From assembly GCA_002428365.1 (NCBI GenBank), contig DIVW01000026.1, positions 1 through 64,000 on the forward strand: a DNA stretch of 64,000 bases, given 5' to 3'. Within the stretch, counting starts at the first letter, position 1. Each line of letters opens with the position of its first letter. Origin of the DNA: Propionibacteriaceae bacterium UBA6122 (lineage in GTDB: Bacteria > Actinomycetota > Actinomycetes > Propionibacteriales > Propionibacteriaceae). Positions 17,026-25,438 of this stretch are shown here, in pieces. The position numbers and the translations under genes were made by a program. The notes beneath the pieces were generated by a model. It was not told where the DNA came from. It worked only from the letters and a program-made list of their open reading frames with translations, and made no database searches.

Positions 17026-17828
17026 ACCGACCAAGGCTGATCGCCACCGACCTGGACGGCACCTTCTTACGTCCGGACGGCACCGTCTCGGCCATCAACG
17101 CTGAAGCTGCGGCCCGGGCCAACGAACTTGGCGTGCCGTTCGTGATCGCCACCGGACGCCCCACCCGCTGGTTGGGAGTGCTGAATGAGTTGGCGACCGC
17201 CCATCCGCAGGTGATCGTCAGCAATGGCGGCGCCGTGGTTGAACTGACCACTGGTCGCCCAGTGCACCAATTCCCACTGGATTCGGCCACAGCCTTTGCG
17301 GTGGCTGATGCCCTGCGGGCGGCGATCCCGGGCATCACCTTTGGTTTTGAAACCGGCGTCGGGTTTGGCTGCGAGCCAGATTCGCCGTCGCGCCAGCGCA
17401 GCGAACCCGGCCATCACACCGGCACACTCGCTGAACTGAGCGAAACGCTGGGCGCGGTGATCAAGCTGCTGGGCTTTCATCCAGACATTCCTTCCGAGCA
17501 GCTGACTACCTTGGCCGCCGCGGTGATCGGCGATCAGCTGAACCTCACTCACGCCTCGGTCAGCCAGCCCTACGGCATGATCGAACTCACCGCCCCTGGA
17601 GTCTCCAAGGCCAGCACTTTGGCGCTGGTTTGCGCCGAAATGGGCATCGCTGCCGCAGACGTGGTCGCCTTTGGTGACATGCCCAATGACGCCGAGATGC
17701 TCACCTGGGCCGGTCAAGGTTTCGTGGTAGCCAATGGGCACCACTCGATGAAGGTCTGCGGCTTCACCGAGGTGCCCAGCAACGCCGAGGACGGCGTCGG
17801 TCTCACCATTCTCGAGCTACTCAACTGA
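17022..17828 (+). CDS. HAD-superfamily hydrolase, Cof subfamily
   Basis: A 268-residue phosphatase-like protein. Motif I is ATDLDGTFLRPDG (nucleophile Asp about residue 9), motif II is VIATGRPT, and motifs III/IV are SKASTLALVCAEMGI and VVAFGDMPNDAEML, typical of the Cof/YidA type IIB cap branch that dephosphorylates sugar phosphates or flavin precursors. The substrate cannot be told from sequence. The GTG start overlaps the preceding stop (GTGA), so the two genes are translationally coupled. It converges on the MFS transporter. Confidence 0.88.
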   Translation: MNRPRLIATDLDGTFLRPDGTVSAINAEAAARANELGVPFVIATGRPTRWLGVLNELATAHPQVIVSNGGAVVELTTGRPVHQFPLDSATAFAVADALRAAIPGITFGFETGVGFGCEPDSPSRQRSEPGHHTGTLAELSETLGAVIKLLGFHPDIPSEQLTTLAAAVIGDQLNLTHASVSQPYGMIELTAPGVSKASTLALVCAEMGIAAADVVAFGDMPNDAEMLTWAGQGFVVANGHHSMKVCGFTEVPSNAEDGVGLTILELLN

Positions 17829-17832
17829 CAGT

Positions 17833-19299
17833 TCAGTTCCCTGAGCCCGTCGAAGGACCAACCTGGACGTCGCTAAAGGCGGTCTTCGGCACGAACAACA
17901 GCGCCACTGCTGCGGCCAAACCGGTGGCCCCACAGACGATCCACACGGTGAGGTAACCGCTGAAGGAGCCTGCGGTTTGCGCCGCCGTCCCGTCGGCATG
18001 AGTGGCCAGCGCGATCCCGAATACCGCCGAGGCGATGGCCCCACCAACCGTCTTCACTGAGTTGGTCAGGCCGGTGGCCACGCCTGTTTGCCCGTACGGC
18101 GCTGCCGACGCAGCTGCGGCTGGCAGGGCGGCCACCAAGGCGCCCGATCCGAGCCCGGCGATGACCATGTTGGTCAGCGTCTGGGCGTAGGTGGCGTGGA
18201 AGGGCACGAACAGCAGATAGCCCACGCCGACCATGGCACTGGCCCCAACCAGGGCCCAGCGGGGGGTGATGAACTTGGTGACTACCGGCAACAGCAGCGC
18301 ACCGATCGCCAGGGTCAGCACGTAGGCCCCGATCAGGATCGAGGTCTGGCCGCTGGTGGCACCCAAGCCGTAGCCCAGCGCCGGGTCGGTGCGGGCGTAG
18401 GTCGACAGCGGTGCCTGGGCGCCCAGCACGCTAACCCCGAACAGTCCGGCGGTCAGGAAGACTGGCCACAGCGCCGGATTGGCGAACATCCGCACATCAA
18501 TCACCGGGTCGTCGTGGCGAAGCTCCCAACGGATGAACGGCACGAACAGGGCCAGGCCGACCAGCAATACGGCCCAGACCAGGGCACTGCCGGGGCCCTG
18601 GACGCGCAGCAGGAACAGGCCACCGGTGAAACCCAGCAGCGCGACGGCCACCAGCACCAGGCCGACGACGTCGAAGCGTCCACCGTGCAGGTCAGGTGAC
18701 TCTTTGACCCCGAACAGGATCACGAAGAAGCAGATCACCACCGCGATGGCCGGAAGCCAAAGCAGGTAAGGCAACGGCATTACTTCGATCAGCTGCCCAG
18801 CGGCCAGGGCGGCCGCGATCACCCCAAACTCCAGCGCACCGACCAGCAGTCCGGCGGCGCGGCGAGTGAGCACTGCGGGGTGGCCGGTGGCGCGGGCCCG
18901 GGAGTAGATCAGCGCAGTTTCCAGGGGCAGCCAGACGATATAGAAGCCCTGCAATGCCCAGGCCACCAGGAACAGCCAGAAGTTGCCGGTGAGCGGCATG
19001 AGCAGGCTCGCCAACGCGGTAATCGCAGTGGAGACCAGCAGCATTCGGCGATGGCCCACCATGTCACCGAGTTTGGCGAAGGCCGGAATCACGATCGCGG
19101 CCACCATCAGCTGGGCACCTTCAAGCCAGTTGACGTCGGCGTCCGGCACCCCGAAATGGCGCGCGATGTCGGTCAGCAGCGGGGTGTAGAACCCTTGAAT
19201 GACGCCGCTGGTCAGCTCGACGATCACCAGGAAGCCGACCACCATTCCCAGTGGGCCGAAGCCGACCTTGGGAGCGTCGGTGACCCGCGACTCACTCAT
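17833..19299 (-). CDS. MFS transporter
   Basis: A 488-residue integral membrane protein with about fourteen hydrophobic segments. It has a DHA-like motif A region (FAKLGDMVGHRRMLLVSTAI after TM2) and EVMPLPYLLWLPAIAVVICFFV. It begins MSESRVTDAPKVGFG and is a proton-driven exporter of unknown substrate. The last residues, GPSTGSGN, are encoded by a TTCCCTGAGCCCGTCGAAGG repeat (17837-17856), so this repeat has replaced or extended the native C-terminus. Its start overlaps the end of the M20 peptidase by eight bases, which suggests co-transcription. Confidence 0.88.
   Translation of the reverse strand: MSESRVTDAPKVGFGPLGMVVGFLVIVELTSGVIQGFYTPLLTDIARHFGVPDADVNWLEGAQLMVAAIVIPAFAKLGDMVGHRRMLLVSTAITALASLLMPLTGNFWLFLVAWALQGFYIVWLPLETALIYSRARATGHPAVLTRRAAGLLVGALEFGVIAAALAAGQLIEVMPLPYLLWLPAIAVVICFFVILFGVKESPDLHGGRFDVVGLVLVAVALLGFTGGLFLLRVQGPGSALVWAVLLVGLALFVPFIRWELRHDDPVIDVRMFANPALWPVFLTAGLFGVSVLGAQAPLSTYARTDPALGYGLGATSGQTSILIGAYVLTLAIGALLLPVVTKFITPRWALVGASAMVGVGYLLFVPFHATYAQTLTNMVIAGLGSGALVAALPAAAASAAPYGQTGVATGLTNSVKTVGGAIASAVFGIALATHADGTAAQTAGSFSGYLTVWIVCGATGLAAAVALLFVPKTAFSDVQVGPSTGSGN
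17837..17856. repeat. TTCCCTGAGCCCGTCGAAGG repeat at MFS 3' end
   Basis: One complete copy of the window's recurring 20-base unit lies within the last codons of the MFS gene and reads as PSTGSGN on the minus strand. Related copies are at 22921-23053, 24010-24220 and 37060-37144. Confidence 0.8.
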
Positions 19300-20680
19300 C
19301 TTTTCCCCCTCCGGCCTCCAGGCCGCGTAACAGTGCCCGATAGAACCGCTCGCCGCGGCGCAGGCTGTCGATACTCACCCACTCGTTGGTTCCATGGACG
19401 GCGGCGCGCTGACCGGCGTCCATGGCCAAGGGGGCGAAGCGGTAAACGTTGGCGGTGTGGCGATGCCAATGCCGTCCGTCGGTGGCCGCGGTGGTGAGGT
19501 AGGGCAGCGCGGCGACGCCGGGGTAAGCCTGGGCCACCGCTGAGCCGATCATTGACCAGGCGGCATTGTCGGCGGCCGATTCGCTGGTGGGCTCATCAGC
19601 CTCGACGAGTTCGACGGCCACCAGTGGGTCGGCGATGGCCCGCCGCAGCCGGGTGAGCACGCTGGTGCTGGTTTCGCCGACGTTCACCCGAATGTTCAGC
19701 ATCGCCGAAGCCGCCGAGGGCAGGACGTTGGCGCTGCTGCCACCGGACAACATGGTCGCGGCCAGGCTGGTGCGCACCATTACCGCCCCTTCGGCACCGA
19801 TCAGTGGCAGCAGCCGGGCAGTTAGCGCTGGCACTTTGGCTGCAGCCCGGTAGATGTTGGCGTATTTGGGTTCGGCATGTTCGGCGATCTGGGTGAACAG
19901 TTCGCGCACCGTTTTGGGCATTCGCACGCCGAACGGGTTGCGGTTCAGTCGGGCCACGGCGCGAGCCACGCGGCCAACTGCGGTCAGCCCGGACGGCGCC
20001 GAGGCGTGGCCACCCTCACCGGTGGTGCTCAGGCGCACCGCCATCACGCCCTTTTCGGCCAACCCGATCATGGCGAACCAGCCACTCACCCCTGGGAACG
20101 GGATCTCGGTGATCGCGCCGCCTTCATCCAGCACGAACTCCGGCGCCACTCCCCTTTCGATGAGGGTCTCAGCGATCAGCCGGGCCGCGTGGCCGTGGTC
20201 TTCTTCGTCGCCGCCCAGGCAGAGCAGCACCTCGCGCGGCGGCGTCCAGCCTTGCGCGAGCAGGTTCTCCACTGCCTCGAGCAGGGTGCACAAGGCGCCC
20301 TTGTCGTCCAGGGCCCCGCGGCCCCACACCTGGTCGTCGATGATGCGGCCTTCGAAGGCCGGCACCCGCCATTCGGCCTCCTGACCGGCCACCGGCACCA
20401 CGTCAAAATGGGCCATCAACACCACGGGAGCGGCCGGGCTCGGCTCGGCTGGCGCCCAGCTGAACACCAGACCCAACTCACCGATCCGCTCCAGATTGAG
20501 GTGGCGATGCAGCAGCGGGTACTGCTCGGCGAGCAGCGCAATGAATTCCTCAAAAACGGCCAGCCCGGTCTCGGCTCTGCTGGCCGAAATGGTGGGAAGG
20601 GCGATCATCGCCGCCAGTCGCTCCCCGATCCCTGGACGGGCTGGCGTGGCGTCCGCGGACGGCGGCCATGAAGCTTGCAT
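19292..20680 (-). CDS. M20-family metallopeptidase (carboxypeptidase S type)
   Basis: A 462-residue zinc peptidase. The first metal histidine and aspartate are in VVLMAHFDVVPV, the bridging aspartate in VWGRGALDDKGAL, the catalytic glutamate pair in LCLGGDEEDHGHAA, a metal aspartate in FVLDEGGAITE, and a C-terminal histidine in AAVHGTNEWVSIDSL. The dimerisation domain lies between (GEGGHASAPS). These features match the PM20D1/carboxypeptidase S group, which cleaves or forms N-acyl amino acids and dipeptides. The substrate is unknown. It is the upstream gene of a pair with the overlapping MFS transporter, which might export or import its product. Confidence 0.9.
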   Translation of the reverse strand: MQASWPPSADATPARPGIGERLAAMIALPTISASRAETGLAVFEEFIALLAEQYPLLHRHLNLERIGELGLVFSWAPAEPSPAAPVVLMAHFDVVPVAGQEAEWRVPAFEGRIIDDQVWGRGALDDKGALCTLLEAVENLLAQGWTPPREVLLCLGGDEEDHGHAARLIAETLIERGVAPEFVLDEGGAITEIPFPGVSGWFAMIGLAEKGVMAVRLSTTGEGGHASAPSGLTAVGRVARAVARLNRNPFGVRMPKTVRELFTQIAEHAEPKYANIYRAAAKVPALTARLLPLIGAEGAVMVRTSLAATMLSGGSSANVLPSAASAMLNIRVNVGETSTSVLTRLRRAIADPLVAVELVEADEPTSESAADNAAWSMIGSAVAQAYPGVAALPYLTTAATDGRHWHRHTANVYRFAPLAMDAGQRAAVHGTNEWVSIDSLRRGERFYRALLRGLEAGGGKDE

Positions 20681-20775
20681 GCGCGCAGCCTAAACCCGGA
20701 AGTGACGCGGCGTTAGCGGGCCCGAAGGACGGCCATCGGCGGGGGCGGCGAGGCAGTTGCGGTTAGGGTCGAGGA

Positions 20776-21510
20776 GTGACCCAACCCAGTCAGGTGAGCG
20801 AACTCAGCCAGGTGATCGCGGCCGCGAAGCGGATCGTGTTCTTCGGCGGTGCCGGCGTCTCGACCGAATCGGGCATCCCCGATTTCCGCTCTGGCGACGG
20901 CCTCTACAGCCAGCAGACTCACACAAGCTTCGCCCCCGAAGAGGTGCTCAGCCACACCTTCTTCACCCGCCACACCGCCGAGTTCTTCGACTACTACCGG
21001 CGCAACCTGATCTACCCCGATGCCAAGCCGAACCCGGCCCACCTGGCCTTGGCCCGGCTGGAGGCGGCCGGCAAGTTGAGCGCGGTGATCACCCAAAACA
21101 TCGACGGGCTACATCAGGCGGCCGGGTCGAAGACGGTGTTGGAGTTGCACGGCAGTGTGCACCGCAACTCCTGCCTGCGCTGCGGGCAGCGCTATGACCT
21201 GGCCACGATCATGGCCGCCGATGGCGTGCCGCTTTGCCACTGCGGCGGCACTATCAAGCCCGATGTCGTGCTGTACGAGGAGCCGTTGGATTCAACGGTC
21301 TGGGCCGCGGCCAGCTACCACCTTGGTGAGGCCGACCTGCTCATTGTCGGCGGCACCTCGCTGGTGGTCTATCCGGCTGCCAGCCTGGTGCAGGCGTTCC
21401 GCGGTGCTCAGCTGGTGCTGATCAACACCCAGCCGACGCCGATGGATCACCTGGCTTCACTGGTCGTGCAAGCTCCGATTGGCCAAGCCCTGGGCGCAGC
21501 CGTCGCCTGA
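20776..21510 (+). CDS. NAD-dependent protein deacylase, Sir2 family
   Basis: A 244-residue sirtuin that removes acyl groups from lysines using NAD. Motifs are FFGGAGVSTESGIPDFRSGDGL (NAD binding), VITQNIDGLHQAAG, catalytic histidine in LELHGSVHRNSC, zinc ligands in CLRCGQRY and LCHCGG, and LLIVGGTSLVVYPAA. The second zinc pair is CxC rather than the usual CxxC. The start is GTG 20776. It stands 54 bases upstream of ligD on the same strand; both act on protein or DNA maintenance, but a shared function is not established. Confidence 0.92.
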   Translation: MTQPSQVSELSQVIAAAKRIVFFGGAGVSTESGIPDFRSGDGLYSQQTHTSFAPEEVLSHTFFTRHTAEFFDYYRRNLIYPDAKPNPAHLALARLEAAGKLSAVITQNIDGLHQAAGSKTVLELHGSVHRNSCLRCGQRYDLATIMAADGVPLCHCGGTIKPDVVLYEEPLDSTVWAAASYHLGEADLLIVGGTSLVVYPAASLVQAFRGAQLVLINTQPTPMDHLASLVVQAPIGQALGAAVA

Positions 21511-21564
21511 GGACGGCTTCTACCGACTTCCACCCCAGATTGCCCGGCCAGCGGCCAAGATGAA

Positions 21565-24009
21565 GTGGTGAGCGCCGAACAGGTAGTCGTGGACGGGCAT
21601 CGCCTCGCCCTCACCAACCTCGACAAGGTGCTCTACCCCGCCACTGGCACCACCAAGGGCGAAGTGATCGCCTACTACGCGGCGGTGGCGCCGGTGCTGC
21701 TGCCGCACCTGCGGCAACGTCCGATCACCCGCAAGCGCTACCCCGATGGGGTTGGCGGCGAGGCGCCGAACGTCTTCTTCGCCAAGAACCTGCCAGCGGG
21801 CACCCCCGATTGGGTGCGGCGCTACCCGATCAAGCATCGCGACGGCTCGCACGACTATCCCGTGGCCGACGACGCGGCCACCCTCACCTGGTTGGCCCAG
21901 CTGGCCGCCCTGGAGTTGCATGTGCCGCAGTGGCGTTTCGCCGCCGACGGCACTGCGCTGCCACCGGATCGGCTGGTATTCGATCTGGATCCCGGTGAGG
22001 GTGCCGGGTTGGCCCAATGCGCTGAAGTGGCCCACTGGGTGCGCGAACTGCTCGACGGCGCCGGGCTGACCGCCTTCGGCGTAACCAGCGGCAGCAAAGG
22101 CATTCACCTGTACGCCCACCTCGACGGCAGCTTGGATGCCGAGGGCGCCAGTCAGGTGGCCAAGCAGGTGGCCCAAACGCTGCAGGCCAGCCATCCCGAG
22201 CGGGTCACCGCGGTGATGCGGCGCGCTGATCGGGCGGGCAAGGTCTTTCTGGATTGGAGCCAGAACAACGGCAACAAGACCACCGTCTCGCCCTACTCCC
22301 TGCGGGGGCGGGAGCGGCCGTGGGTGGCCGCGCCGCGTACCTGGGACGAGTTGGGCTCGCCCGCTTTGCGCCAGTTGGAGTTCAGCGAGGTGTTGGCGCG
22401 CCTGGCCGAACTCGGTGACCTGCTCGCTCCCCTGCTGTCAGCCGACGGGCCCGATCGGCTGGCGGCCTACCGTGGGTTGCGCGATGCGGCCAAGACTCCC
22501 GAACCGGTGCCAGCGGCGGCCCCGGCGGCCAGCGCGGGCCGCTCCTTCGTGATTCAGGAGCACCACGCCCGCCGATTGCACTACGACTTCCGGCTGGAAC
22601 GCGACGGCGTGCTGGTGAGTTGGGCGGTGCCGAAAGGACCACCGTCCGATCCGCGCACAAACCACCTGGCCGTGCACGTTGAGGACCATCCGCTGGCCTA
22701 TGGCGCCTTCGAGGGCACCATTCCCAAGGGCGAATACGGTGCGGGCAGCGTCCGCATCTGGGATGCCGGGGTCTATGAGCTGGAGAAGTGGCGTGAGGGC
22801 AAAGAGGTGATCATCACCCTGCACGGCTGCCCCGATGGTGGGCTGGGCGGCGAACCGGCCAAATTTGCCCTGATTCACACCGGCGCCAACGACTGGCTGA
22901 TTCACCGAATGCAAATCTCTAGTCCCCTGAGCCCGTCGAAGGGCCAGCCCGCAAGTCCCCTGAGCCCGTCGAAGGGTCCCCTAAGCCCGTCAGCCAGTTC
23001 CCTGAGCTCGTCGAAGGGCCCGACACCCAGTTCCCTGAGCTCGTCGAAGGGTCAACCGATCGCCCCCATGCTCGCCGTGTCGGCCTCCCCCACTTCGGTG
23101 CCCCAGGAGTCGCAGTGGGCCTTCGAGATGAAGTGGGACGGGGTGCGCGCCATCGTCACCATCGCCGACGGCACGGTGACACTGACCAGCCGCAATGGCC
23201 GCGAGGAGACGCTGCGCTATCCCGATCTACTGCCCGACTTGGCTGGCCTGGGTTGTGCCAGCGCAACGCTCGACGGCGAAATCGTGGTGCTCGATGCCAA
23301 TGGCGCGCCCGATTTCGGGCTGCTGCAGCCGCGCATCAACCTCACCGGCCAGGCCAACATCGCCGCAGCAGCCAAGCTCGCTCCGGCCCAACTGATGCTG
23401 TTCGACCTGCTCGAACTCGACGGCACCGCGCTGCTGGGGCTGGCTTACGAGCAGCGCCGGGAACTGCTGGAGCAGCTCGTGCCCGCCGAGCTGGGACGGC
23501 TACACGTCCCGCCGGTCTTTGACGGCGATCTGGCCGCAGCCCTTGATGCCAGCTCGGCCTTCGGGCTAGAGGGCGTGGTGGCCAAGCGCCTGGGCTCGAC
23601 CTACCTGCCGGGGCGCCGCAGTGAAGCTTGGCTGAAGATCAAACACCGCCGCTCCCAATCGGTGGTGATCGGCGGTTGGTGGCCAGGCGAGGGCAATCGC
23701 GAAGGCCGGGTTGGGTCATTGCTGGTCGGGGTGCCTGAGGGTGAAAAGCTGCGCTACCTCGGCCGAGTCGGTTCTGGGTTCAGCGATGCGGCCCTGACTG
23801 AGGCCGAGGCCCTATTGGCTCCGCTGAGCGCTGAGGTTTCCCCCTTCACCGAGGTGCCGGCAGCTGATGCCAAGGGCGTCCACTGGACGCGTCCGGTCTT
23901 GGTCGGCGAGGTGCAGTTCAGTGGCCTAAGCGCCAACCGGCGGCTGCGGCATCCGGTCTGGTTGGGCTGGCGTCCCGAACTGAAACCAGCCGACGTCCAC
24001 GACGAGTGA
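21565..24009 (+). CDS. ligD: ATP-dependent DNA ligase D (polymerase-phosphoesterase-ligase)
   Basis: LigD seals double-strand breaks in bacterial non-homologous end joining. The 814-residue protein has the mycobacterial domain order. The primase-polymerase domain spans about 1-290 (LTNLDKVLYPATG, LVFDLDPGEG with catalytic aspartates, GSKGIHLYAHLDG). The phosphoesterase domain spans about 325-450 (FVIQEHHARRLHYDFRLERDG, GTIPKGEYGAGSV). The ligase domain spans about 510-810 (catalytic Lys in EMKWDGVRAI, LDGEIVVLD, GLEGVVAKRLGSTYLPGRRS). Residues about 453-497 are an unusual Ser/Pro linker translated from five copies of the CCTGAGCCCGTCGAAGG repeat. Ku, the usual partner, is not in the window. 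The start is GTG 21565 or 21568. Confidence 0.95.
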   Translation: MVSAEQVVVDGHRLALTNLDKVLYPATGTTKGEVIAYYAAVAPVLLPHLRQRPITRKRYPDGVGGEAPNVFFAKNLPAGTPDWVRRYPIKHRDGSHDYPVADDAATLTWLAQLAALELHVPQWRFAADGTALPPDRLVFDLDPGEGAGLAQCAEVAHWVRELLDGAGLTAFGVTSGSKGIHLYAHLDGSLDAEGASQVAKQVAQTLQASHPERVTAVMRRADRAGKVFLDWSQNNGNKTTVSPYSLRGRERPWVAAPRTWDELGSPALRQLEFSEVLARLAELGDLLAPLLSADGPDRLAAYRGLRDAAKTPEPVPAAAPAASAGRSFVIQEHHARRLHYDFRLERDGVLVSWAVPKGPPSDPRTNHLAVHVEDHPLAYGAFEGTIPKGEYGAGSVRIWDAGVYELEKWREGKEVIITLHGCPDGGLGGEPAKFALIHTGANDWLIHRMQISSPLSPSKGQPASPLSPSKGPLSPSASSLSSSKGPTPSSLSSSKGQPIAPMLAVSASPTSVPQESQWAFEMKWDGVRAIVTIADGTVTLTSRNGREETLRYPDLLPDLAGLGCASATLDGEIVVLDANGAPDFGLLQPRINLTGQANIAAAAKLAPAQLMLFDLLELDGTALLGLAYEQRRELLEQLVPAELGRLHVPPVFDGDLAAALDASSAFGLEGVVAKRLGSTYLPGRRSEAWLKIKHRRSQSVVIGGWWPGEGNREGRVGSLLVGVPEGEKLRYLGRVGSGFSDAALTEAEALLAPLSAEVSPFTEVPAADAKGVHWTRPVLVGEVQFSGLSANRRLRHPVWLGWRPELKPADVHDE
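22921..23053. repeat. Five in-frame repeat units inside ligD
   Basis: Copies of the CCTGAGCCCGTCGAAGG unit, some with GAGCTCG in the middle and one decayed, are spaced 20-35 bases apart. All read in the ligase frame as SPLSPSKG or SSLSSSKG peptides. They fall exactly between the phosphoesterase and ligase domains, where extra length is tolerated. Confidence 0.85.
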
Positions 24010-24235
24010 CCCTTCGACCCTTCGACAGGCTCAGGGAATTGGGTGGTTGGCTCAGGGAACTGGGTGGTTGGCTCAGGGAACTGCGCTCACGTTGGCAGGA
24101 TCTCTACCCCAGTTGGCTGAGCTCGTCGAAGCCCCCATGCCCACGTCGACCCCTCCACCCTTCGACAGGCTCAGGGAACTGGGTGGTTAGCTCAGGGAAC
24201 TGTGTCGACAGGGTCAGGGAACTATGGCTTTTCAA
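24010..24235. repeat. Cluster of the same repeat between ligD and the next gene
   Basis: At least six full or partial units in the opposite orientation (CCTTCGACAGGCTCAGGGAA and shorter GGCTCAGGGAACTGGGTGG pieces) fill this intergenic stretch, along with one forward GAGCTCGTCGAAG. Two long units at about 24018 and 24160 contain the full 20-base core. Direct, inverted and partial copies together look like repeated local amplification. No gene is evident. Confidence 0.8.
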
Positions 24236-24253
24236 GTCAGGGACAATGGGCCC

Positions 24254-24760
24254 ATGGGATTGTTTCGAACTGGCTTGGACGCCCAGGCGAAGGCTGAGTT
24301 GCGGACGTTGTTTGGCGGACGGGTCCGCCCGCTGGCCTCGGCTCGCAGCGCCGAGGGCGCCGTCGTTGGCCTGACCGACCAGCTGGTCTACCGCACCGCT
24401 GACGGCTGGGTGCAGTTGGCCTGGCACGAGATTGAGCATGGCGGCTGGGATCGCAACACCCAACACCTCACCTGGGTAGGGGTCGACGGCGCGACGGCCG
24501 AATTGGAGCTGGTCAATCCCGGTCGGCTGCCGCAACTCTTCAAGGAGCGGGTGAACGCGACCGTCGTCTACACCAAGTCGATGCCGCTGGCCGGTGTGGG
24601 CAGCGCGGTGATTAGCGCCCGTCGCGATCTGGCCCACCCGGATGCGCCGCTGGTTTGGCGGGCCTCCCCCGGTGACGCAACCGAGGTCGAGCAGGTCGCT
24701 GCCGATCCGGCGGTGGTCAGCGAGCTGGCTCGGCTCCGCGCCGAATACGACCTGCGCTGA
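24254..24760 (+). CDS. Conserved actinobacterial protein of unknown function
   Basis: A 168-residue soluble protein starting MGLFRTGLDAQAKAEL at ATG 24254; an upstream ATG at 24224 lies inside the repeat cluster and was rejected. It has two beta-rich stretches (AVVGLTDQLVYRTADGWVQLAWHEIEHGGWD and LTWVGVDGATAELELV), then a central helix around LPQLFKERVNATVVYTK, and ends with a charged helix ELARLRAEYDLR. The first half resembles small PH-like proteins of actinomycetes, but I cannot assign a family. It is followed closely by tRNA-Asn. Confidence 0.65.
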   Translation: MGLFRTGLDAQAKAELRTLFGGRVRPLASARSAEGAVVGLTDQLVYRTADGWVQLAWHEIEHGGWDRNTQHLTWVGVDGATAELELVNPGRLPQLFKERVNATVVYTKSMPLAGVGSAVISARRDLAHPDAPLVWRASPGDATEVEQVAADPAVVSELARLRAEYDLR

Positions 24761-24793
24761 AGTTCTGGTAACGTTTCGCACCGCGACATGCGA

Positions 24794-24866
24794 TCCCCTG
24801 TAGCTCAATTGGCAGAGCGTCGGACTGTTAATCCGTAGGTTCCTGGTTCGAGTCCAGGCGGGGGAG
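24794..24866 (+). tRNA. tRNA-Asn (anticodon GTT)
   Basis: Acceptor TCCCCTG pairs with CGGGGGA (one T-G wobble), anticodon stem CGGA/TCCG holds loop CTGTTAA (anticodon GTT), and the T arm is CCTGG/CCAGG with TTCGAGT. CCA is not encoded. RHS-related accessory DNA begins shortly after it. Confidence 0.95.
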
Positions 24867-24878
24867 CTTTTCAAGAAC

Positions 24879-24915
24879 GGCCCTCTGACTAGGCATTGCC
24901 TCTAGCCAGAGGGCC
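24879..24915 (+). terminator. Terminator after tRNA-Asn
   Basis: GGCCCTCTG (24879-24887) pairs perfectly with CAGAGGGCC (24907-24915) and is followed by TTCTGCTTG. The placement 12 bases after the tRNA fits intrinsic termination. From here to 25130 I see no gene. Confidence 0.7.
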
Positions 24916-25130
24916 TTCTGCTTGCTCCCCGCAAGCAACATGCGGGCAATACCGACCTCATCGGCCTGCCGGAACGCCGAGTCGTTGGCCAGATGATGGC
25001 TAGCTCGAGTTCGCGGTCGACACTCCGCTCGACCAGCAAAAGGTAGGAAGTCGCGGATGGCTGGATTCACGAACGCCTTGAGTCTTTCCCGCGTTCACTG
25101 GTCAGGAAGTCGGTGGTCGAGCCCGGGTAG

Positions 25131-25438
25131 CGGGTCGCCAGACGTCCCACAACCTACGGCTACACCTACGCCAATGAGCCGAACCTGGTAGTCGACCCCC
25201 GCGGCGGCACCAACTCCTACTACCGAGACGAACTCGGCAGGGTGTATTTCGCTGGTACGACCCCACCCTCGGCACCTTCCTCACTCGAGACACCACTACT
25301 AGGGCACTCACCAACGCGGGTGCGCTCAACCGCTACGCCTTCACCGACGCCAATCCCATCAACCAGATCGACCTCACCGGACACGCACCGACCATCAACC
25401 CCTGGGACGACGCACTCAAGAGCCTCGTACCCGCCTTT
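25131..25438 (+). pseudogene. RHS-repeat protein C-terminal core fragment, frameshifted
   Basis: Two frames together encode the end of an RHS/YD-repeat core. The first (from 25131, after a TAG) reads YGYTYANEPNLVVDPRGG and ...SYYRDELGRVYFA. The second, entered at about 25250, reads RWYDPTLGTFLTRD...LNRYAFTDANPINQIDLTGH, the conserved hallmark before the variable tip. The join lies in TTCGCTGG; an intact core would need roughly TTCGCTCGCTGG, so loss of one CGCT unit explains the shift. No N-terminal RHS repeats, secretion or delivery gene is present upstream, so this is a displaced fragment. The second frame continues without a stop into the tip gene. Confidence 0.75.

Noticed and set aside
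22921..23053. Repeat block in ligD as a possible gene break
   Set aside because: The reading frame is continuous and both flanking domains are complete, so this is a linker rather than a disruption.
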